A DNA stretch of 44,791 nt, from positions 1 through 44,791 of the forward strand of contig CAIXEA010000109.1 of assembly GCA_903918315.1 (NCBI GenBank). Direction: 5' to 3'. The position numbers and the translations under genes were made by a program. Positions 26,009 through 35,025 of the stretch are shown piece after piece. This DNA comes from an uncultured Acetobacteraceae bacterium (GTDB lineage: Bacteria; Pseudomonadota; Alphaproteobacteria; Acetobacterales; Acetobacteraceae). Positions within the stretch are counted from its first letter, which is position 1, and each line of letters starts with the position of its first letter. The notes under the pieces are model-generated. The model ran no database searches. It saw only the letters and a list, made by a program, of their open reading frames with translations, and was not told the DNA's origin.

Positions 26009-29000
26009 TGATCCGACCCCATTTGCTCGATGCGCTGCGTGATCAGGTTCTGCTGTGCGATGGCGGCATGGGCAGCCGCGTGCAGGCGCTGACCCTCGAC
26101 ACCGAGAGCGACTATTGGGGGCGGGAGAACTGCACGGATGTGCTGTGCCTGTCGCGCCCCGATCTCGTGCGCGAAATCCATCGCGGCTATTTCGCGGCCG
26201 GCGCCGACATGGTGGAGACCAATACGTTCGGCGCCTCCCCGGTCACTTTGGCGGAATTCGACCTGGCCGAACGCGCCTTTGAGATCAACAAGATCGCCGG
26301 TGAACTGGCGCGCGAGGCGGCGGAGACCTTCAGCGACGGCCGCCATCGCTGGGTTGTCGGCAGCGTCGGGCCGGGCACCAAGCTGCCGAGCCTGGGCAAT
26401 ATCGCTTATGACCCGCTGGAAGCCGCGCTGGCCGAACAATGCCGCGGGCTGATCGCCGGCGGGGTGGACGCCATCCTGATCGAGACCTGCCAGGACACCT
26501 TGCAGATCAAAGCCGCGGTGAACGGCGCCAAGATCGCCCGCCGCGCTGCTGGGACGGACACGCCCATCTTCGTGCAGGTGACGGTGGAGACGACGGGGAC
26601 GCTGTTGGTCGGGCCGGATATCGCCGCCGCCGCGACGGTGATCAACGCGCTCGACGTGCCGCTGATCGGCCTGAACTGCGCCACCGGGCCGCAGGAAATG
26701 GCGGAGCATGTGGCCTGGCTCGCCGCCAACTGGCCGGGGCTGATCTCGGTACAGCCCAATGCCGGCCTGCCGGAGCTGGTCGATGGCCAGACCCATTACC
26801 CGCTGGGGGCGGCCGAACTGGCGAGTTGGGTGGAACGCTTCGTCATCCAGGACGGGGTCAATCTGATTGGCGGCTGCTGCGGCACGTCGCTGCCGCATAT
26901 CCAGGCTCTGGACGCGATGCTGCGCCGGCGCGGCGGATTTCGCCCGGCGCCGGTGGCGCGCAAGCCAATCTGGGTGCCGAGTGTCGCCAGCCTCTATCAG
27001 TCGGTGCCGCTGCGGCAGGAAAACGCGATCTTCGCCATCGGCGAGCGGTGCAACGCCAATGGCTCCAGGAAATGGCGCGAATTGCAGGAAAAGCACGACT
27101 GGGATGGCTGCGTGTCGATGGGCCGCGAGCAGGGGGACGAAGGCTCCCACGCCCTCGATATCTGCACCGCCTTTGTCGGGCGCGATGAAAACCTGGAAAT
27201 GACCGAGGTCATCCGCCGCTTCACGGCGTCGGTGAACACGCCGCTGGTGATCGATTCCACCGAAACCCCGGTGATCGCGGCGGCGCTGAAGCTGCATGGC
27301 GGCAAGGCGATCATCAACTCCATCAATTTCGAAGACGGCGAAGGCGCCGCCACCGATCGGTTGAAACTGGCCAAGCAGTTCGGCGCGGCGGTGATCGCGC
27401 TGACGATCGACGAAGTCGGCATGGCCAAGACGGCCGAGGACAAGGTGCGCATCGCCACACGGCTGGTGGAATTCGCCTGCGATCAGCATGGGCTGGCGCA
27501 GTCGGACCTGATGATCGACCCGCTGACTTTCACCATCGCCACGGGCAACGAGGACGACCGCAAGCTGGCGCTGTGGACGCTGGAGGGCATCGCCGCCATC
27601 CACGCGAAATTCCCCGACATTCAGATCATCCTCGGCCTGTCCAATGTCAGCTTCGGGCTCAATCCGGCGGCGCGGGCGGTGTTGAACTCGGTGTTCCTCG
27701 ATCACGCGCAGCGGGCGGGGATGACGGGCGCGATCGTGCATGTGTCGAAGATCCGCCCGCTGCATCTGATCGCGCCGGAGGAGGTGAAAGTCGCCGAAGA
27801 CCTGATCTTCGACCGCCGCAGCGACGGCTACGACCCGCTGCAGAAAATGCTGGAGATCTTCGCGGATCGGAAACTGGCCGACGCGGTGAAGAAAAAGCGC
27901 GCCGATACGGCGGAAGGGCGGCTCAAGGACCGGATCGTCGATGGCGACCGCAAGGGCCTGACCGACGACCTGGATGAGGCGCTGCTGACGCTGTCGCCGC
28001 TCGATATCATCAACACCGTGCTGCTCGACGGCATGAAGGTGGTGGGGGAGCTGTTCGGGTCGGGCAAGATGCAGCTGCCCTTCGTGCTGCAAAGCGCGGA
28101 GACCATGAAGGCCGCCGTCGCCTACCTGGAACCCAAAATGGAGCGGATCGAGGGCCAGGAGAAAGGCACCATCGTGCTGGCGACCGTCAAAGGCGACGTT
28201 CACGATATCGGCAAGAACCTGGTCGACATCATCCTGACCAACAACGGCTACCGGGTGGTCAACCTGGGCATCAAGGTGCCGCTGGCGGACATGCTGCACG
28301 CGGTGACGCAACACCGTGCGCATGCCATCGGCATGTCGGGCCTGCTGGTGAAATCCACCGTGGTGATGCGCGAGAACCTGGAGGAGATGTCCCGCCAGGG
28401 CATCGACGTGCCGGTGCTGCTGGGCGGCGCGGCGCTGACGCGGAACTATGTGGAAGACGCCTGCGTCGCGTCCTATGCCTGCGGCCGGGTCGCCTATGCC
28501 CGCGACGCCTTCGACGGGCTGCATTTGATGGATCGCGTCACCGGCAACGGCTTCGACGACTACCTGGCGGCGGTGCAGGCCAAGCGCGCCGGCAAGGCCC
28601 GCAATACCACCCGCACCCTGGGCCAGGCGGATGAGCGGGCCTTCGCGCCCATCGATGTCCCGACGGTGCAGAAGCGCCGCCGCCGGCTGACCGGCGACGT
28701 GCCGGTGGTGCAGCCGCCGTTCTGGGGCGCGCGCATCATCGAAGCCGCGCCCAAGGCCATCGTGCCCTTCGTGAACGAGCGCAGCCTGTACCAATTCCAA
28801 TGGGGCTTCCGCAAACAGGGCAAGACGCTAGAGGAATTCCTCGGCTGGGCGAAGCAGGAGCTGCGCCCGGTCATGCGCCGGATGCTGACGATCTGTGAGA
28901 CCGAGGACATTCTGCGGCCGCAGGCGTCGTACGGCTATTGGAAGGCCGCCGGCCAGGGCAATGACCTGATCATCTTCGATCAGGACGGCACCACCGAACG

Positions 29001-29493
29001 CGCCCGCTTCGCCTTGCCGCGCCAGCCGAAGGAGGATGGTGACTGCATCGCCGATTTCTTCCGCGACGTCGATGACGCCGAACGCGATGTGATCGGGCTT
29101 CAGGTCGTCACCGTCGGCCAGAAGGCCTCCGACACCGCGCGGGTCTGGTTTGAGGCGAACCGCTATCAGGATTACCTCTATCTGCACGGCCTGTCGGTCG
29201 AAATGGCGGAGGCCATGGCCGAATACACGCATAAGCGGATCCGCGCCGAACTCGGCTTCGCGGCCGAGGACGACCGCGACATGGAGAAGATGCTGAGCCA
29301 GTCCTACCGCGGCAGCCGCTATTCCTTCGGCTATCCCGCCTGCCCGCGGCTGGAGGATCAGGAGCCGATCCTGAGCCTGTTGGACGCACGGCGAATCGGC
29401 GTCGATCTGTCCGATGAGTTCCAGCTTCACCCCGAGCAGTCGACCAGCGCGATCGTCGTGCTCAATCCGCATGCCAAGTATTTTTCGGTCTGA
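26008..29493 (+). CDS. metH: Cobalamin-dependent methionine synthase MetH
   Basis: A full-length single-chain methionine synthase of 1161 residues, transferring methyl from methyltetrahydrofolate through cobalamin to homocysteine. In order: homocysteine-binding barrel (1 to about 320) with zinc ligands Cys224 (LNCATGP), Cys290 and Cys291 (GGCCGT); pterin barrel (about 340-610); helical cap (about 640-720); B12 domain with the cobalt-ligating His732 in DVHDIGK; and AdoMet activation domain (about 880-1160) with RGSRYSFGYPACP. All catalytic features are intact. The start may be ATG 26008 (TGATG overlap with the regulator) or GTG 26005 (four-base overlap). No metF is adjacent within the window. 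Dependence on B12 links it to the corrinoid cluster about 3 kb downstream. Confidence 0.97.
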   Translation: MIRPHLLDALRDQVLLCDGGMGSRVQALTLDTESDYWGRENCTDVLCLSRPDLVREIHRGYFAAGADMVETNTFGASPVTLAEFDLAERAFEINKIAGELAREAAETFSDGRHRWVVGSVGPGTKLPSLGNIAYDPLEAALAEQCRGLIAGGVDAILIETCQDTLQIKAAVNGAKIARRAAGTDTPIFVQVTVETTGTLLVGPDIAAAATVINALDVPLIGLNCATGPQEMAEHVAWLAANWPGLISVQPNAGLPELVDGQTHYPLGAAELASWVERFVIQDGVNLIGGCCGTSLPHIQALDAMLRRRGGFRPAPVARKPIWVPSVASLYQSVPLRQENAIFAIGERCNANGSRKWRELQEKHDWDGCVSMGREQGDEGSHALDICTAFVGRDENLEMTEVIRRFTASVNTPLVIDSTETPVIAAALKLHGGKAIINSINFEDGEGAATDRLKLAKQFGAAVIALTIDEVGMAKTAEDKVRIATRLVEFACDQHGLAQSDLMIDPLTFTIATGNEDDRKLALWTLEGIAAIHAKFPDIQIILGLSNVSFGLNPAARAVLNSVFLDHAQRAGMTGAIVHVSKIRPLHLIAPEEVKVAEDLIFDRRSDGYDPLQKMLEIFADRKLADAVKKKRADTAEGRLKDRIVDGDRKGLTDDLDEALLTLSPLDIINTVLLDGMKVVGELFGSGKMQLPFVLQSAETMKAAVAYLEPKMERIEGQEKGTIVLATVKGDVHDIGKNLVDIILTNNGYRVVNLGIKVPLADMLHAVTQHRAHAIGMSGLLVKSTVVMRENLEEMSRQGIDVPVLLGGAALTRNYVEDACVASYACGRVAYARDAFDGLHLMDRVTGNGFDDYLAAVQAKRAGKARNTTRTLGQADERAFAPIDVPTVQKRRRRLTGDVPVVQPPFWGARIIEAAPKAIVPFVNERSLYQFQWGFRKQGKTLEEFLGWAKQELRPVMRRMLTICETEDILRPQASYGYWKAAGQGNDLIIFDQDGTTERARFALPRQPKEDGDCIADFFRDVDDAERDVIGLQVVTVGQKASDTARVWFEANRYQDYLYLHGLSVEMAEAMAEYTHKRIRAELGFAAEDDRDMEKMLSQSYRGSRYSFGYPACPRLEDQEPILSLLDARRIGVDLSDEFQLHPEQSTSAIVVLNPHAKYFSV

Positions 29494-29562
29494 GGCACGC
29501 CGGGCTTCCCATCCCGGCCGGAGGCGCTATGTCTCCGCCTGACCACCGTATGAAGGCGATCC

Positions 29563-29997
29563 ATGATGACGAGTCTCCGGCCCTTGCTCCCTGCCCTTGG
29601 CTGCGTGCTCCTGGGCGCGACGCTGCAGGCTTGCTCCGGACCGCCCGCCGCCTCGGGTCCTGCCGTGCGCTACTATGCGGCGGATATGAACGGCGGGGCG
29701 AAGCTCTGTGAGGTCAGCAAGCCGGCGGTGAGCGCCGGCAAGGTCGTGGATGCGACCATGAAGGTGAGCAGCAGTGGCGGCTGGTGCGGCCTGCCGGTCA
29801 GCAATGGCGGCCGGGCGTTCGACGCCGGTCTGCTCACCAGCCGCCCCGAACACGGCAAGCCCCAGGTGCACACGGTCGGGCTCGATACGCGGATCGACTA
29901 TACGCCCGAATTCGGCTTCACCGGCACCGACCAGTTCACCGTCCAATTGCTGCCGGGTGAAGGCGCGGTCCGGGTGACGGTCACCGTCACCCGGTAA
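29563..29997 (+). CDS. Small lipoprotein with Ig-like C-terminal segment
   Basis: A 144-residue exported protein. The N-terminal hydrophobic stretch ends in LGATLQAC, an imperfect lipobox with Cys24 as the lipidation site, followed by a serine/proline/alanine linker. The C-terminal half contains IDYTPEFGFTGTDQFTVQL, a pattern typical of tandem Ig-like/cadherin-like bacterial domains, here present once. Two ATGs (29563, 29566) are adjacent, and either may start. It lies 69 bases after metH with no functional relation visible. An envelope-associated role is likely. Confidence 0.7.
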   Translation: MMTSLRPLLPALGCVLLGATLQACSGPPAASGPAVRYYAADMNGGAKLCEVSKPAVSAGKVVDATMKVSSSGGWCGLPVSNGGRAFDAGLLTSRPEHGKPQVHTVGLDTRIDYTPEFGFTGTDQFTVQLLPGEGAVRVTVTVTR

Positions 29998-30023
29998 GCG
30001 CGGGCGGTTTCATCGCGCTGTTG

Positions 30024-30061
30024 TACCGTTTGTTGCCTATTGTGCTGCGCAACAAACGGTA
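30024..30061. terminator. 13-bp perfect inverted repeat between convergent genes
   Basis: TACCGTTTGTTGC (30024-30036) and GCAACAAACGGTA (30049-30061) are exact complements around a 12-base loop. It lies between the stops of the lipoprotein (plus) and the secreted protein (minus), where a bidirectional terminator is expected. No T-run follows on either strand, and the stem is less GC-rich than most local hairpins, so a protein-binding dyad is also possible. Confidence 0.5.
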
Positions 30062-30066
30062 TGGAT

Positions 30067-30573
30067 TTATCGTTTGGCAGGGGTGGATTTCGCCGCCACC
30101 TTGCTGCTTGCGACCTGCTGCCCCGGGCAGATCTCCACGCTCGGCGGGATCAGATCCTTGGCGGCGGAATAGGCGGTCAGATCAGCCGCTCCGCGCAGGG
30201 CCATCACTTCGGTGAACATCGCGCCGTCGTGCGGGCACAGGTCGCCGCCCAGCACGGTGTCGCCGGTCGATACGGCGTTGGCGAGATCGGTTACAAAACG
30301 GTCATGCTCCTGCTGGCCGCGCGCACCGTAACGCTTCTTGAACCAGATCGTGACTGACTGGTCATTGGCGGCGAGGTCGCGTTGATATTTGCCAATAAAG
30401 GCATTGTAACGCGCGGTCTCATTGCACGCCGTCGCGAGAACCATCAAATGGCTGCGCAGAGCCTGCACTTCGAACACGGCCTGATCGGCTGGCGCGGCGC
30501 ACTGGCGCTCCGCCCAGGCCGGGGTTACGAAAATCGCTGCCATGGCAGCAAAAATTGACAGGTGGCGGAACAT
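30067..30573 (-). CDS. Secreted small protein with signal peptide, unknown function
   Basis: A 168-residue protein with a Sec signal peptide (MFRHLSIFAAMAAIFVTPAWA, cleavage after residue 21). The mature part is mostly helical, with four cysteines (CAAPADQAV, TACNETARYN, GDLCPHDG, EICPGQQ) that could form two disulfides. The arrangement, including YNAFIGKYQRDL and a following FKKRYG, is shared with small uncharacterised periplasmic proteins of Acetobacteraceae by general recollection. The ATG 30573 is preferred over a much longer reading frame upstream, whose sequence is not signal-like. No function can be assigned. Confidence 0.7.
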   Translation of the reverse strand: MFRHLSIFAAMAAIFVTPAWAERQCAAPADQAVFEVQALRSHLMVLATACNETARYNAFIGKYQRDLAANDQSVTIWFKKRYGARGQQEHDRFVTDLANAVSTGDTVLGGDLCPHDGAMFTEVMALRGAADLTAYSAAKDLIPPSVEICPGQQVASSKVAAKSTPAKR

Positions 30574-30767
30574 CGGTTTCTCCAGAAACGGGGCGGATGT
30601 TGTGATATAACGCCGCACCGCGCCGCGACAAGTTGAACATGCCATGCGATTTTCCCATGGCATAATGACGCGCCTCATGGTGGTATCAGATTCAGGAAAC
30701 ACAAGACGCACTGCCGCCGGAAAAAACCCGGCAGTCATCGGGTCAAAATGAACGATTAGGTGAAATT
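30574..30767. promoter_or_regulatory. Divergent regulatory region with two inverted repeats
   Basis: ATGCCATG (30639-30646) and CATGGCAT (30656-30663) form an 8-bp dyad with a 9-base spacer, a candidate operator midway between the secreted protein and the MFS gene. ACTGCCG (30710-30716) and CGGCAGT (30729-30735) form a 7-bp hairpin about 33 bases before the MFS start. A weak minus-strand promoter, TTGTCG and TATATC spaced by 16 bases, may serve the secreted protein. Confidence 0.4.
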
Positions 30768-32035
30768 GTGATAAACTCTGATACGCTTTCGACCGCACGG
30801 CCTCCGGCCGGACGTTGGGTCCAGCTGTGGCTGGGCGTCCTTTGCATGGCCCTGATCGCCAATCTGCAATATGCCTGGACGCTGTTCGTCGACCCCATGC
30901 ACAAGGCCCATAACTGGGAGGTCGCGGGCATTCAGTGGGCCTTCAGCATTTTCATCGCCACCGAAACCTGGCTCACGCCGGTCGCCGGCGCCGTCGTTGA
31001 TCGGCTTGGGCCGGCCTGGGGCCCGCGGATCACGGTGGCATTCGGCGGCGTGCTGGTCGGGATCGGCTGGGTCCTCAATGCCTACGCCGACAGCCTGATG
31101 CTTTTATACGCCGGGGCCGCGATTTCCGGAACGGGGGCCGGGGCGATCTACGCGACCTGTATCGGCAATGCCGTCAAGTGGTTCCCCGACCGGCGCGGGC
31201 TGGCCGTCGGCATGACCGCGGCGGGCTTTGGCGCGGGGCGGCGGTGACGGTCATCCCCATCCGCATGCTGATCGAATCCAGCGGCTACGCGGCTGCGTTC
31301 TTTGATTTCGGACTGGGCCAGGGCGTGGTTCTGCTGCTGGTGTCGCAGATGCTGCGCGGTCCGGCCCAGGCGGTGGTCCTGCCGACGGCCCCCTCCACGG
31401 TGGTCAGGCAATCGTCGCGAAGCTACAGCCCCGGCCAGGTGCTGGGAAAGCCGATCTTCTGGCTGATGTATGTGATGTTCGTCCTGGTGTCGGCCAGCGG
31501 CCTGATGGCGACGGCGCAGCTGGGGCCGATCGCCACGGATTTCGGGATTTCCAAGACCGTGATCTTCATGGGCGCGAGCACGCTGAGCGTCGCGCTGGTC
31601 GTCGACAATGTGCTGAACGGGCTGGCCCGGCCCTTTTTCGGCGCGATCTCCGACCGGTTTGGCCGGGAAAATACCATGGCCATCGCCTTCAGCCTGGGGG
31701 CCGGAAGCTACTGGCTGCTGGCCATCGCCGGCCACAGTCCCTGGACCTTCGTGGTCTGCGCGGGCCTGATCTTTTTCACCTGGGGGGAAATCTTCTCCCT
31801 GTTTCCCTCAACCTGCACGGACACGTTCGGCTCCAAATACGCGACCGCCAACACATCGCTGCTTTACACAGCCAAAGGAACCGCCGCGTTTCTGGTGCCT
31901 TTCGCCAATGTCATCAAGGGTACGACCGGTGCGTGGAGCACGGTGTTCCTGACCGCGGCGATCGCCAACATCCTGGTGGTGATGCTGGCTTTGTTCGTGT
32001 TGAAACCGCTGCGGGCCTGGATGATGCAGACATAA
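30768..32035 (+). pseudogene. MFS transporter (OxlT/oxalate-formate antiporter type), frameshifted
   Basis: A 12-helix major-facilitator carrier split into two frames. The first frame, from GTG 30768 with AGGTGA upstream, gives helices 1-4 and ends at TGA 31245-31247 after GMTAAGFGAG. The second frame continues immediately with AAVTVIPIRMLIESSGY and runs to 32035 through helices 5-12, including the FFGAISDRFGREN loop. Restoring one G in the run at 31235-31238 would give one continuous protein of about 422 residues, the normal length. The opening (WVQLWLGVLCMALIANLQYAWTLFV) fits the oxalate/formate antiporter subfamily. It is either a true disruption, a phase-variable tract or a sequencing error. 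Confidence 0.8.
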
Positions 32036-32043
32036 TTCACACA

Positions 32044-32064
32044 AGGGCGGTTACGCGCCGCCCT
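32044..32064 (+). terminator. Hairpin after the MFS gene
   Basis: AGGGCGG (32044-32050) and CCGCCCT (32058-32064) form a perfect 7-bp stem with a 7-base loop, eight bases after the MFS stop and 20 bases before the CDF start. No T-run follows. It may separate the MFS gene from the corrinoid operon. Confidence 0.4.
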
Positions 32065-32084
32065 GACGTCTGATAAGTTTGCGT

Positions 32085-32972
32085 ATGAGCCGCGGTGAAC
32101 GCTTCGCGCTTGGCAGCATTCTGTTGGGCTGTCTGGTGCTTGGTCTGAAAGGCGCTGCCTGGTGGCTCACCGGCAGTGCGGCGCTGTATTCTGATGCGCT
32201 GGAAAGCATCGTCAATGTGGCGGCCAGCGTGATCGCCCTCGTGGCGCTGCGCTACGCCGCCATCCCGGCCGATGCCAATCACCCCTACGGGCACGACAAG
32301 GCCGAGTTCTTCGCCGCGGTGATCGAAGGCGTGCTGATCATCGTCGCCGCCTTGTCGATCTTCGCCCATGCCTCCCACGTGTTCCTCGACCCGCAGCCCT
32401 TGGTCTGGCCGGCGCAAGGTCTCGGCCTGAACGCCATCGCGACACTGATCAACGGCGTCTGGTCGGTGGTGCTGACGCGGGTTGGGCGTCGCCTGAGCTC
32501 CCCGGCCCTGAAAGCCGATGGCAAGCATCTGCTGGCGGATGTCGTGACGTCCTTCGGGATCGCCGCCGGGGTCGGCGTGGCCATCCTGTCCGGCCTGCTG
32601 ATCCTGGACCCGGTCATCGCTGGGTTCACGGGCGTGTATGTGCTCTGGTCCGGTATGCGGATGGTGCTCGGATCGGTTGGCGGCCTGATGGATGCCGCGC
32701 CGGAACCCGCGGTGCTGGAACGGATCAAACACATCGTTGCCGGGGCCGCTGCCGGCGCGATCGAGGCGCATGATCTGCGCACGCGCACCGCCGGGCGGCT
32801 GACCTTCCTCGAATTCCACCTGGTGGTGCCGGGATCGATGACTGTCGCCGAGTCCCACGAAATCTGCGACCGGATCGAAGAAGCCTTGCGGGCGGACATG
32901 GAAAACCTGATGGTCACCATCCATGTCGAGCCTGAGGAGAAGGCCAAACAGCACGGCGTTCTGGTGCTGTGA
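32085..32972 (+). CDS. Cation diffusion facilitator (CDF) family metal exporter
   Basis: A 295-residue inner-membrane proton/metal antiporter exporting Zn, Fe, Co or similar divalent ions. Helix 2 has SDALESIVN with the site-A aspartate, followed by HPYGHDKAEFF, and helix 5 contains HLLADVVTS, supplying the paired H/D ligands. A cytoplasmic ferredoxin-like domain (about 205-285) includes EAHDLRTRTAG and FLEFHLVVPG. The ATG at 32085 is preferred; TTG 32079 would add two residues. It heads a seven-gene run and overlaps the next gene by four bases (GTGA). Its position with corrinoid genes makes cobalt a candidate substrate, which is inference. Confidence 0.92.
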   Translation: MSRGERFALGSILLGCLVLGLKGAAWWLTGSAALYSDALESIVNVAASVIALVALRYAAIPADANHPYGHDKAEFFAAVIEGVLIIVAALSIFAHASHVFLDPQPLVWPAQGLGLNAIATLINGVWSVVLTRVGRRLSSPALKADGKHLLADVVTSFGIAAGVGVAILSGLLILDPVIAGFTGVYVLWSGMRMVLGSVGGLMDAAPEPAVLERIKHIVAGAAAGAIEAHDLRTRTAGRLTFLEFHLVVPGSMTVAESHEICDRIEEALRADMENLMVTIHVEPEEKAKQHGVLVL

Positions 32973-33733
32973 TCCGGGTTCTCGCAGTCGCCTGGCTGCT
33001 GCTCGTGTCCCTCCCCTCCCACGCCGCCCCGCCGTCGCGCGTCGTTTCGCTCAATCTTTGCACCGACCAGATGCTGCTCCTGCTGGCCCCGGCCAAAATC
33101 GCGGCCTTGTCGGCATTGGCCCGGGATCCGTCCTTATCCGCCCTCGCCGCCGAGGCCGCGTCCCACCCGATGGTGCATGCCTCGGCGGAGGCGGTGCTGG
33201 CGCTGCATCCCGATCTTGTCCTGGCATCGCGCTTTGGTGCCCAGACGACGCTGGCCCTGCTGGAACAGCGCGGTGTGCCGATCCTGCGAATGGAACTGGC
33301 GGAGAATTTCGAGGGGGTCCGCCGGGTCACCCACAGCCTGGCCGCGCGGCTCGATGTGCGCGAACAGGGGGCGGCGCTGCTGCGCGACATGGACGCCATA
33401 CTGGCCGCGATCCCTCCCTCCGCGCGGCCCCTGACCGCGATTGCCTGGGAGCCGCGCGGCTACACGGCGGGGCCCGGCAGCATCATGGATGCGGTCATGC
33501 GCGCCGCCGCGCTCCACAACGGCGCCCATGGCGAAAGGCTGGGGATCGAGGCCCTGCTGCGCCGGCACCCCGACGTTTTGCTGCTACCCGATACCCCGGC
33601 TTTCCCCTCCCTCGCGACGGACATGCTGGCGGCCCCGTCTTTGCGCGCCCTGCCCCGCCGGCTGCTGCCGCCGTCGCTGACCTTGTGCGCCACGCCCTTG
33701 ACGGCGCGGGCGGTCAGGCTGCTGGCGCGATGA
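32969..33733 (+). CDS. BtuF-like periplasmic corrinoid/metal-chelate binding protein
   Basis: A 254-residue class III periplasmic binding protein of the BtuF/FepB fold. A signal peptide (residues 1-19, cut after SHA) precedes RVVSLNLCTDQMLLLLAP, a start characteristic of alphaproteobacterial B12-type binding proteins. A helix-linked C-lobe contains PDVLLLPDTPAF. The lipobox is absent, so it should be soluble. The GTG start overlaps the CDF stop, and the end overlaps the permease start (ATGA). With the permease and ATPase following and PduO adenosyltransferase downstream, a corrinoid ligand is more likely than an iron chelate, but both are handled by this family. Confidence 0.82.
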   Translation: MIRVLAVAWLLLVSLPSHAAPPSRVVSLNLCTDQMLLLLAPAKIAALSALARDPSLSALAAEAASHPMVHASAEAVLALHPDLVLASRFGAQTTLALLEQRGVPILRMELAENFEGVRRVTHSLAARLDVREQGAALLRDMDAILAAIPPSARPLTAIAWEPRGYTAGPGSIMDAVMRAAALHNGAHGERLGIEALLRRHPDVLLLPDTPAFPSLATDMLAAPSLRALPRRLLPPSLTLCATPLTARAVRLLAR

Positions 33734-34692
33734 TGGGGCGCATCACCACCGGGCTGATCGCATTGGCGGCCACCTCCCTCCTCATCGGCGATGGCACCCT
33801 GGCGCGTCCGGATGCGCTGATCCTGCTCGAAATCCGCCTGCCCCGTACCTTGCTGGCGGTCCTGATCGGGGGCGGGTTGGGGTTGAGCGGGGCGGCGCTG
33901 CAAGGCGCGCTGCGCAACCGGCTGGCGGATCCGGGCCTGCTGGGCGTGACCGGTTCGGCCGGGTTGGGCAGCGCGGTGGTGTTCTACTGGGGATTGGCGG
34001 CAGGCTTCACCCCGGCCTTACCACTGGGCGGGTTGGTTGGCGCGGGTATCGGCACCGCGCTCCTGCTGGGTTTCGCCGGACGAACCGCCTCTGGCCCGGC
34101 TTTGATCCTCGCCGGTGTGGCGGTCTCGGCCCTGGCCTCCGCCCTGCTGGCGCTGGCGCTGAGCCTCGCGCCCAACCCCTTCGCCCTGGCGGAGATCACG
34201 TTCTGGCTGCTGGGTGGATTGCAGGACCGCACGCTGACGCATCTGGCCCTGGCGGCCCCGCCCCTTCTGCTGGGCTCCTTCGTTCTATTGCGGCTGGGAC
34301 CGGGGCTGGACGCTTTGAGCCTGGGGGAGGACACGGCGGCCAGCCTGGGTCAGCCCGCCCACCGGACGCTGGTCCGGACCGCGATTGGCACCGCCCTCAC
34401 GGCCGGGGCGAGCGCGGCGGTGGCCGGGGGGATTGGGTTCGTGGGCCTGGCCGTGCCGCATCTGCTGCGCCCGCTGCTGGGGGAGCGTCCGGGTGGGTTG
34501 CTGACGGGGTCCTTCCTGGGCGGGGCGGCCCTGCTGCTGGCGGCCGACATGGTGACCCGGTTGCTGCCCTTGTTCCTGCCGCAAGCGCCCCCGCTGGGCG
34601 TTCTGACGGCGCTCATCGGCGCCCCGTTCCTGATCGTGGCGGCGCGGGACCCCCGATCCTCCGCCGCTTCAATGCATAATGAGGAGATGTGA
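33730..34692 (+). CDS. FecCD-family ABC permease (BtuC-like)
   Basis: A roughly 320-residue multi-helix permease of the B12/iron-siderophore class. Family marks are RLPRTLLAVLIGGGLGLSGAALQGALRNRLADPGLLGVTGSAG in the first third and GGIGFVGLAVPHLLRPLLG near 240, the latter being the ATPase-contact region. The protein ends in a hydrophilic tail. ATG 33730 overlaps the upstream stop (ATGA); ATG 33733 is an equal alternative. The ATPase partner is not next but separated by a small DUF1272 gene. Confidence 0.9.
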   Translation: MMGRITTGLIALAATSLLIGDGTLARPDALILLEIRLPRTLLAVLIGGGLGLSGAALQGALRNRLADPGLLGVTGSAGLGSAVVFYWGLAAGFTPALPLGGLVGAGIGTALLLGFAGRTASGPALILAGVAVSALASALLALALSLAPNPFALAEITFWLLGGLQDRTLTHLALAAPPLLLGSFVLLRLGPGLDALSLGEDTAASLGQPAHRTLVRTAIGTALTAGASAAVAGGIGFVGLAVPHLLRPLLGERPGGLLTGSFLGGAALLLAADMVTRLLPLFLPQAPPLGVLTALIGAPFLIVAARDPRSSAASMHNEEM

Positions 34693-34695
34693 CTG

Positions 34696-35007
34696 ATGGC
34701 CCTGCAACTGCGCCCGAACTGTGAAGCCTGTGATCGCGACCTGCCGCCGGCCTCGCCGCTGGCACGGATCTGTTCGTATGAATGCACCTTCTGCGCCGAT
34801 TGCGTGGCGGGGCTGCTGGCCAATGTCTGCCCCAATTGCGGCGGCGGCTTTGTGCCCCGGCCCATCCGGCCGAAGACGGCGTGGCGATCGGGTGTGTCGG
34901 TGGCGCATCAGCCACCGTCCACCAACCGGGTGCATCTGAAATACGACAGGGACGCGATCGCGGCCCATGCGGCGCGGATCCGCGATATCCTGCCCGGCGA
35001 TCGTTGA
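34696..35007 (+). CDS. DUF1272 zinc-ribbon-like small protein
   Basis: A 103-residue cytoplasmic protein. The N-terminal half matches DUF1272: LRPNCEACDRDLPPASPLARICSYECTFCADCVAG...CPNCGGG. It has eight cysteines (9, 12, 26, 30, 33, 36, 45, 48) in CxxC/CxxxC pairs, enough for two zinc sites. The C-terminal half is charged and probably helical. It begins three bases after the permease and ends 18 bases before the ATPase, so it is embedded in the importer operon. Family function is unknown; placement suggests a link to metal or corrinoid handling. Confidence 0.85.
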   Translation: MALQLRPNCEACDRDLPPASPLARICSYECTFCADCVAGLLANVCPNCGGGFVPRPIRPKTAWRSGVSVAHQPPSTNRVHLKYDRDAIAAHAARIRDILPGDR

Positions 35008-35025
35008 ACCGAGGCCTGTTCCCGC

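Noticed and set aside
25744-28800. 1018-codon open frame on the minus strand
   Set aside because: Exactly antisense to metH, arginine/histidine/glutamine-rich with no domain; a by-product of high GC.
30661-30767. Possible cobalamin riboswitch upstream of the MFS gene (GCACTG near 30708)
   Set aside because: Lacks the B12 box and the conserved core segments; only a simple hairpin is present, and the region is too short.
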